Shown here in pieces: positions 58,972-64,000 of a stretch of 64,000 bases of DNA. The DNA comes from a virus. Within the stretch, counting starts at the first letter, position 1. Each line of letters starts with the position of its first letter. A program made the translations under genes and the position numbers. The DNA is taken from positions 1 to 64,000 of the IMG/VR virus record IMGVR_UViG_3300027608_000021. The stretch is one strand, 5' to 3'. The notes beneath the pieces are model-generated. The model was not told where the DNA came from. It ran no database searches and saw only the letters and a program-made list of their open reading frames with translations.

Positions 58972-59531
58972 AGTCTCGCGGACGAGATAGCGGTATGTTG
59001 CGTGATCCATTCGGTAAGCCGCTTGTGAAAACCGAATCACAATCCACCCCCGAACAAAAGAAATCCAAGCGTGCGCTGCTTCGCCGATCCAAAGATGTGG
59101 AGCGGGAGTTTGCGCGCTGGCTTACTAGTGAGGACGGCTTTGATGAGAAGTACCGAAACCTCACTTCGTCCACTGGTCGTATCGGTCAGATCACTGGTAT
59201 TCAAGCAGACATCCTTTCTGTTCACTATTTGGGTGAAGCGAAGAATGAGAAATTTCCACTGAAGTGGCTACGATATTGGCACAAGATTGTCCAAAAATCT
59301 ACGGAGTGGAGGAAGGATCCAATCCTTCTGATCCTCCCTCCTAACCGAGCCGAAGTAGATCCGAAACTACCTGCGCTCCACATCATTACGCCTGAGCGTC
59401 ACGCAGAACTTCTCCGCAAAGAGAAGTACTACGACGAACACGATGGTGATGCGGAAGCAAAGTTCATCCAGCCAATCAACCCTAACCCAGTTACCAAGAT
59501 TGTAAAGGAGATAAAGAATGGCGGGAAGTAA
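58968..59531 (+). CDS. PD-(D/E)XK-type nuclease, second unit, 187 aa
   Basis: GTG start with GTGA overlap. IQADIL and GEAKNEKF are preserved. One residue longer than the first copy at the C-terminus. Same comments on function as for 1760-2320. Confidence 0.7.
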   Translation: MKSRGRDSGMLRDPFGKPLVKTESQSTPEQKKSKRALLRRSKDVEREFARWLTSEDGFDEKYRNLTSSTGRIGQITGIQADILSVHYLGEAKNEKFPLKWLRYWHKIVQKSTEWRKDPILLILPPNRAEVDPKLPALHIITPERHAELLRKEKYYDEHDGDAEAKFIQPINPNPVTKIVKEIKNGGK

Positions 59532-59718
59532 GAAGCCAGCCAAGATCGCGGTCAAGGGAAACTCCGCGAGTAAGGCGTTCCCAATCAAACTCTGTGCAAA
59601 GTGCAACAAGACCATCACCGCTGCGAAGGATTATGTCCCGCTTCAAGAGATGTCGTGGGATAATAATCGCTTCTCGCGTAGGCAACTTGATTGTCACCGA
59701 GCGTGCATCAAGATCTAG
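59518..59718 (+). CDS. Small zinc-finger-like protein, second unit, 66 aa
   Basis: KLCAKCNKTITAAKDY and CHRACIKI keep the zinc residues. The middle (VPLQEMSWDNNRFSRR) is less conserved. Convergent 4-base overlap with the next gene, as in unit one. Confidence 0.7.
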   Translation: MAGSKKPAKIAVKGNSASKAFPIKLCAKCNKTITAAKDYVPLQEMSWDNNRFSRRQLDCHRACIKI

Positions 59719-60206
59719 GCTCCTCGCCCATCAAGTTGTGGGTGAGACGGCGCACCGCCGTACTCGTGGCGACGCTTGTAGTTGTACTTGCGTTGGTAAA
59801 ACAAATGCTTGTTCACCATCTCAAGTGCGCGGCTCGCATCGCTGCGATCCCATCCCTCAACCATAATGCTGCCCTGCTCCGCTTGCGACGCTGGCAAGAC
59901 CAAGACACTCCCGACAAGGAATGACTTGACATCCAGTTCGTCAAGGAGTGCGGTGGCATTGCGGTTGAGTTGATTGATCGGCTCCCACAGAGCCTCAGGG
60001 TCGCCGTAAATAGTTACGAGCATCCCCTTGCTGGGGTCTACAATCTCTGGCAGCCAGATGTCGCGGAATAGAATCCCAGCATCAGGGGCGGTGATCAACT
60101 TCTTGATGGTACTGATCCACGCCTTATGACTGAGCGTCTGCTCGTCAGAGAACCGCACGATCTCTGGCTCGCTGGTTGCACCAATAAACAATCCGTACTT
60201 ACTCAT
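59715..60206 (-). CDS. Conserved hypothetical protein, second unit, 163 aa
   Basis: Same length and start as 2504-2995 (MSKYGLFIGATSEPE), with GGAGGAGAG before it. The basic tyrosine-rich tail is identical. Directly follows the VWA gene, without the 84-aa gene seen in the first unit. Confidence 0.75.
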   Translation of the reverse strand: MSKYGLFIGATSEPEIVRFSDEQTLSHKAWISTIKKLITAPDAGILFRDIWLPEIVDPSKGMLVTIYGDPEALWEPINQLNRNATALLDELDVKSFLVGSVLVLPASQAEQGSIMVEGWDRSDASRALEMVNKHLFYQRKYNYKRRHEYGGAPSHPQLDGRGA

Positions 60207-60220
60207 CTCTCCTCCTTCCA

Positions 60221-62404
60221 CTATCCGATCATCCCACGCTGGGTAAGTTTGCGCAAGAGGCTCGCCATCTTAGTAGGCAACTCCGATGGATCATTGCAGT
60301 CAATGAACTCCTGATACAGGCGACGATTGTCCTCGTCTGCACCATAGACTCCGATGCCTACACCGATCACGATGCCGCCCTCGCGCTTGATGTCATTGAC
60401 TAGATCCTTGACATTCTCTGCAACCGCTCCGTCCGTGAACTGGATGACCACTCGCCTCTTGGCATCCACGCCCTTGAGCCGCTCCCACGCCATAGCCAGA
60501 CCTTCTGCCGCTGGCGTACCGCCACCACCCCACATCCACATATTGGCGAGGGTTTCGTGCGTTAGCGGATCATTGAACCGCTTAGCGATACCTACGCGCC
60601 AGTCAGAGAATGTGTGTACCTCGTGAGGAATGTTAGAGCGCGACAGCGCGCTAGACATTAGAGCCGTGGACTGGATTGCATAGTAGAGCGGCGGGATAAT
60701 CCCACGGCGACCATACATTTCTTTGCGCGCTGCGTCCATATCAAGTGTGCTCTTGTGACCATTGTTGATCCAGTCCTGCGCGAGCCTGAACACTGATGCC
60801 TCGTGGCTAATAACTTGCTCAGCAAAATCCTTCAGCATATTGGTGTGAGCCGCGCCCTCCGTCATTGAGCCGCTGAGATCCACCGACAGAACAAACGCGC
60901 TGCCGCCGTTGCGACCAGTGTGAGGCTCGCGGAATATATCCAACTTACCCAGCGTACCCTGCGATGCGCGGCGTGTATCCAACTTACCGCTGCGTGCAAA
61001 CTGCCGACTCTTGCGACCAGCATTTGTCTGAGAGAATGTCCGCATCTGCATTGCCAGCGCATTTGCGTATCCACCAACCTGTGCCACCATATTCGCAGCA
61101 CCAGCCTTATCCTGCTTGACGATCTCCTCTGATGACTCGTAATACTCTGACCGCCCAACAGCGACAACATTCACATACTTGCCGTCATAACCGACCTTAC
61201 CGCTACCGATTGAAACCTTGACGCGACCGTGCTCATCCGTGCCGCTCTTGAGATCCCAGTCCAACTTGTTGATCGGGCTATTCGTAGCGAGCGGCGTAGC
61301 AGCGACATTGGTCTGCGGCGCGAAGTAAGTGGACTGCTCCACATTGTCGCTCCACAGCGTTGCCTCTGGCTTGAGTGCGTTCAACTTCTTGGCGAGTGAG
61401 CGAGCACGGCGGCGAATAGAATCGCTCGTCGCACCACCGATTACCTTGTCGTTCTTGCCGTCTCCGTTGATTTCGCCGTGTGATTGGTTGACTTGCGACT
61501 GAACTCCCATACGGCTCGCAGCCTCCTGCTCGTGCCGACGCTCATCCGCATCGTAGGTCGTGCTTTCGGTCTCGCTTACTTGACCTGTGCTTGGATTGCT
61601 GCCAAGCCCTCCCGCTCCTGCGGATGGTGTCTGCCCACTTTCGGGTCTAGGAGAGGCGTTCTGGCTGGGGGAGCCGTCAGACCCCACCCCCTGAGACTGC
61701 GCCCCGCTCCGTGGCTCCTGCCCCCCTGTACGAAGGTTAGGATTGCCCCACGGGGCGTTTCTGGCTTGCTCAACTGGGCTGATTTGTGGCTGTGCAGCAG
61801 CCTTTGCTTTCCGACCACGGCTGGCGATCTGATCTGCGACTTCATCAAAGAGAGGGAACACCCGCTCTACGATTGGCAGCAACTCCTCCGTTGTCTTTGC
61901 AGCACGAGCCGCATCACGCAGACCAGCGGCGCGAAACTTCTTGACAAACTCACGCGCTCGTGGCTTGAGATTCTGTTCATCATATTCATATCCTGCTACC
62001 TCTAGATACATTGACTTGATTGCCTGAATGATCCACGCTTCGCCCTTGATTTGTGGCATCGTCTGATCCACAAGGTTGCGCTGGAACTGCACGCGCAGAC
62101 CACGCTTCTTGTGGAACGAGCGTCGCTCCATACGCCCATCCTCAAGAGAGTTGAGCAGCATCATAGTACCCTCGTCCAAATAGCGAGCCGCTGTTGGCGA
62201 AGTGCTTGTGATGTGCAGAGCCTCGTGCGCTGCCAAGTCTTGCGCGAATGGCGACCCGACTGGCAGACTCACGACGCGCTGAGGAATGTGTGTGTTGGCT
62301 CCGTGCTCAATGTCACGGATCGCAACTGACTCGCCCTTGTTGCCAGCAAAAGCGTCAATGTACGCAGCCAACTGGGTGCGATTGAAGCGATACTTCTTAG
62401 GCAT
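60221..62404 (-). CDS. VWA-domain (CobT-like) protein, second unit, 727 aa
   Basis: MIDAS motif VLSVDLSGSMTEGAAHT and FTDGAVAENV intact, HEALH near residue 75 intact. The low-complexity linker differs in length and sequence (adds QISPVEQARNAPWGNP). Overlaps MoxR by 8 bases. Confidence 0.85.
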   Translation of the reverse strand: MPKKYRFNRTQLAAYIDAFAGNKGESVAIRDIEHGANTHIPQRVVSLPVGSPFAQDLAAHEALHITSTSPTAARYLDEGTMMLLNSLEDGRMERRSFHKKRGLRVQFQRNLVDQTMPQIKGEAWIIQAIKSMYLEVAGYEYDEQNLKPRAREFVKKFRAAGLRDAARAAKTTEELLPIVERVFPLFDEVADQIASRGRKAKAAAQPQISPVEQARNAPWGNPNLRTGGQEPRSGAQSQGVGSDGSPSQNASPRPESGQTPSAGAGGLGSNPSTGQVSETESTTYDADERRHEQEAASRMGVQSQVNQSHGEINGDGKNDKVIGGATSDSIRRRARSLAKKLNALKPEATLWSDNVEQSTYFAPQTNVAATPLATNSPINKLDWDLKSGTDEHGRVKVSIGSGKVGYDGKYVNVVAVGRSEYYESSEEIVKQDKAGAANMVAQVGGYANALAMQMRTFSQTNAGRKSRQFARSGKLDTRRASQGTLGKLDIFREPHTGRNGGSAFVLSVDLSGSMTEGAAHTNMLKDFAEQVISHEASVFRLAQDWINNGHKSTLDMDAARKEMYGRRGIIPPLYYAIQSTALMSSALSRSNIPHEVHTFSDWRVGIAKRFNDPLTHETLANMWMWGGGGTPAAEGLAMAWERLKGVDAKRRVVIQFTDGAVAENVKDLVNDIKREGGIVIGVGIGVYGADEDNRRLYQEFIDCNDPSELPTKMASLLRKLTQRGMIG

Positions 62405-63389
62405 TAGCCACCTCCTCAACTACAGGCTGGTTCTCATCGTCACCAGCGAACGCATCCAAGAACAACTTGTGCACGACAGGACGATCCTCGCCGTTGATCT
62501 TATTGGTGAACGCAATCTCCACCGCAGCCATAATGCTGATCTCCGTTGAGAGCAGCGCAATGTCAATCGCACGGCGTGTACTTGCAGTCACGAACATTGA
62601 GAGCGGCTGTTGCGTAACCTTCTGGGTCTCTGTGCCATCCTCATTCTTGATGGTCTCCAGTACAGGCTCGCCAAGACCAGCCGCACGGCGCACGCTGTTG
62701 AATACCTCAACGATGCGAGTCGCACGAGAGTGCTTGATCTTTCCAGCCCGAGCGATGACCGCTGCTTCCTTCTCAGGATTCTCTAGCCCGAGATACGCAA
62801 CCTCTGCCACAATGAAGCGGTCAAGAGTTGCCTCGTTGAGAATGCGAGCACCAGCGTACTGACCGCTGTCTGCAGGGTTCGCTGTAGCCACCAACATAAA
62901 TGCTGGATGCGGCTCAATGAACTCTGCACCATCTGGCTTCTCATAGATATTGAGTCGGTACTCTGTTGCCAAGAAATCGTGCAGTCGCATTAGCGTCCGC
63001 TCGTCGGCAGCGTTGATCTCGTCCAACACGAGGATGCCACCCTGACGCAAAGCATTAGGCAGCGCGCCATCACGCCACTCCACAGCGATGCCGTTCTTAC
63101 CAGATACAGGGATCGGCATACCAATCAACTGATCCGTCGTCGTGCCTTCAGCCAGCGAGACAACATAGACAGGCAGCCCCAACTGATGCGCGAACCAACG
63201 CACAGCAGCGTTCTTGCCAGTACCAGTATGCCCACTCAGCAACACAGGTCGCTTGTGCTTGAACCCTAGAGCGAGAGCCGTAGCCTCCTCACCCTGAACC
63301 TCGTAATCCTCCGCAGCAGGGATCAAATGCTCCCCACCTGAAACCTTTGGCTTCTCCAACGAGATGCCCTGAATCTGAACTTCTGCCAT
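62397..63389 (-). CDS. MoxR/CobS-like AAA+ ATPase, second unit, 330 aa
   Basis: Same motifs as 5424-6419 (SGHTGTGKN, ILVLDEINAADE, ATANPADSG). Upstream leader (TAGGAAGG, GTAGCAA, GAAGGAGG) resembles the leaders of the small-gene array in unit one, but the cis element before it (63420) is of the second type. Confidence 0.9.
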   Translation of the reverse strand: MAEVQIQGISLEKPKVSGGEHLIPAAEDYEVQGEEATALALGFKHKRPVLLSGHTGTGKNAAVRWFAHQLGLPVYVVSLAEGTTTDQLIGMPIPVSGKNGIAVEWRDGALPNALRQGGILVLDEINAADERTLMRLHDFLATEYRLNIYEKPDGAEFIEPHPAFMLVATANPADSGQYAGARILNEATLDRFIVAEVAYLGLENPEKEAAVIARAGKIKHSRATRIVEVFNSVRRAAGLGEPVLETIKNEDGTETQKVTQQPLSMFVTASTRRAIDIALLSTEISIMAAVEIAFTNKINGEDRPVVHKLFLDAFAGDDENQPVVEEVANA

Positions 63390-63419
63390 ACTACCTCCTT
63401 CATTGCTACACCTTCCTAT

Positions 63420-63444
63420 CCTCTAGCCGAAACCATTTCATAGA
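63420..63444 (-). promoter_or_regulatory. Second-type element upstream of MoxR
   Basis: Core CTAGCCGAAACCATTTCA, placed exactly where unit one has a type-A element. Aligned base by base with type A, 16 of 25 positions agree by my count. A second copy is at 63773. Confidence 0.65.
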
Positions 63445-63462
63445 TCTCCATCCTTACTTGTT

Positions 63463-63765
63463 GCTGGTTTGTGAGGGGTGCACTCTTACTACAAAGTCCT
63501 CACCGACCAATCTTGAGGCATATGAACCAAAGGTTCGCCTCAGCAGAAGTGTGTCCGTTAGTAGCGTCTGCCACCTCGCTATTGGTGCGACCCCTTTTAT
63601 TGGAGACCTTTCACCGAGAGCGGCGCATCTGGCTTATCTAGAATCCACCAGATACTATTGCTCAGGGTTACCACGAGTCCCAAAAGGATCGCACCCAGAC
63701 AGAGAACCTTACGATTCTCTGGCGAGTGGGGTGTTCTAAGTCCCACTCACCAGAGACCATATTGT
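63463..63765 (-). ncRNA. Candidate structured RNA, second copy
   Basis: Homologue of 6530-6832, same length within a few bases. Compensatory change in the stem GTGAGG/CCTCAC (unit one GTGGGG/CCCCAC), and minus-strand G-U changes in three other stems. Variable loop near 63549-63570. A second-type element precedes it on the minus strand. Confidence 0.7.
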
Positions 63766-63772
63766 CTCCTAC

Positions 63773-63797
63773 CCTCTAGCCGAAAGTGTTTCACATA
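63773..63797 (-). promoter_or_regulatory. Second-type element upstream of the RNA
   Basis: Core CTAGCCGAAAGTGTTTCA, at the place where unit one has type-A copies 6840 and 6878. It is followed by an inverted repeat, CCGAAAG (63780) with CTTTCGG (63801), not present at the other copy. Confidence 0.65.
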
Positions 63798-63827
63798 TCC
63801 CTTTCGGTAAAGAGATTATAAATATTT

Positions 63828-64000
63828 CTAAATGTTTAGTCCGTATCTGCGAAGATCTCGCTTGAGATTCTGCACGGCTCGCCCATCGCTAGGCGTGAAC
63901 GACGAGAACACCTTCACGCCAGTCGGGGAGACCCACGACAGATGCGTGTTCTTTCTCTGCTCCACGCGCCAGCCCTGAGCCACCGCGATCTCAAACAAAT
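63828..64000 (-). CDS. HicA-like protein, second unit, 5' end outside window
   Basis: The visible C-terminal part ends YGLNI and contains the equivalents of KNTHLSWVSPTG and PSDGRAVQNLK. The stop is at 63828-63830. The start lies beyond the window. Confidence 0.6.
   Translation of the reverse strand, partial: LFEIAVAQGWRVEQRKNTHLSWVSPTGVKVFSSFTPSDGRAVQNLKRDLRRYGLNI

Larger units (their letters stand above)
57186..64000. repeat. Second, diverged copy of the 1-7162 block
   Basis: Gene order and strand match 1-7162 throughout: zinc ribbon, 128-aa protein, 67-aa protein, phosphoesterase, nuclease, zinc finger, 163-aa protein, VWA, MoxR, RNA, HicA-like. Proteins are about 90 percent or more identical where I counted, with many third-base changes. 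Differences: no 84-aa gene, a changed VWA linker and a different cis element. The similarity runs to both window ends. Confidence 0.95.

Noticed and set aside
1-64000. tRNA, tmRNA or RNase P genes
   Set aside because: I found no convincing cloverleaf or family signature by eye; a tRNAscan/Infernal run would be needed to exclude them.

Overview
The window reads as bacteriophage DNA: one complete genome unit of about 57.2 kb of a tailed phage with a siphovirus-type gene order, plus the first 6.8 kb of a second, related unit. The host cannot be read from the sequence. Roughly even base composition, many GTG starts, strong AGGAGG ribosome sites, Gram-positive-type SOS-like boxes (GAAC-N4-GTTC) and several small proteins that resemble actinobacteriophage families point, weakly, to a mid-GC monoderm host, perhaps a freshwater actinobacterium. 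I see no tRNA, rRNA, CRISPR or integrase gene.

Layout. (1) 1-2507, plus strand: end of the early operon (zinc ribbon, sigma-region-4-like small protein, calcineurin-type phosphoesterase, PD-(D/E)XK nuclease, zinc-finger protein). (2) 7299-2504, minus strand: a MoxR-type AAA+ ATPase with a VWA/MIDAS partner, two hypothetical genes, a HicA-like protein, a membrane peptide and a conserved gene-free stretch that looks like a structured RNA of about 300 nt. (3) 7296-18473, minus strand: about 28 small genes. Most transcription units are preceded by a 25-bp element (type A, core ACCCTAAACCCTAACATACC on the plus strand), often backed by a 22-bp relative (type B), and several end in a hairpin terminator. 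About 43 copies of the element are present. (4) 18474-19070: divergent, gene-free region. (5) 19071-49307, plus strand: HExxH protein, terminases, portal, protease-scaffold, capsid, glycosyltransferase, connectors, tail tube, tail chaperones with a GGGAAAG -1 frameshift site, tape measure, baseplate, fibres, two seven-bladed propeller proteins, and lysis genes. (6) 53094-49329, minus strand: DUF669-like protein, zinc proteins, an XRE regulator, secreted DPBB protein, FmdB-like zinc ribbon and methyltransferase. (7) 53300-57314, plus strand: Cas4/RecB-like nuclease, DnaB-like helicase, HAD phosphatase, dNMP kinase, zinc ribbon. (8) 57186-64000: a diverged second copy of regions 1-2, running off the window.

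The most unusual features are the interspersed promoter-like element and its apparent coupling to one small gene at a time; the conserved RNA whose two copies differ by changes that keep pairing only on the minus strand; and the fact that the second unit carries a different but alignable element at the same two positions. Together these suggest a phage-specific transcription system whose DNA specificity differs between two related phages joined in one contig, either as neighbouring genomes or by assembly. The protein that would read the element is not identified.
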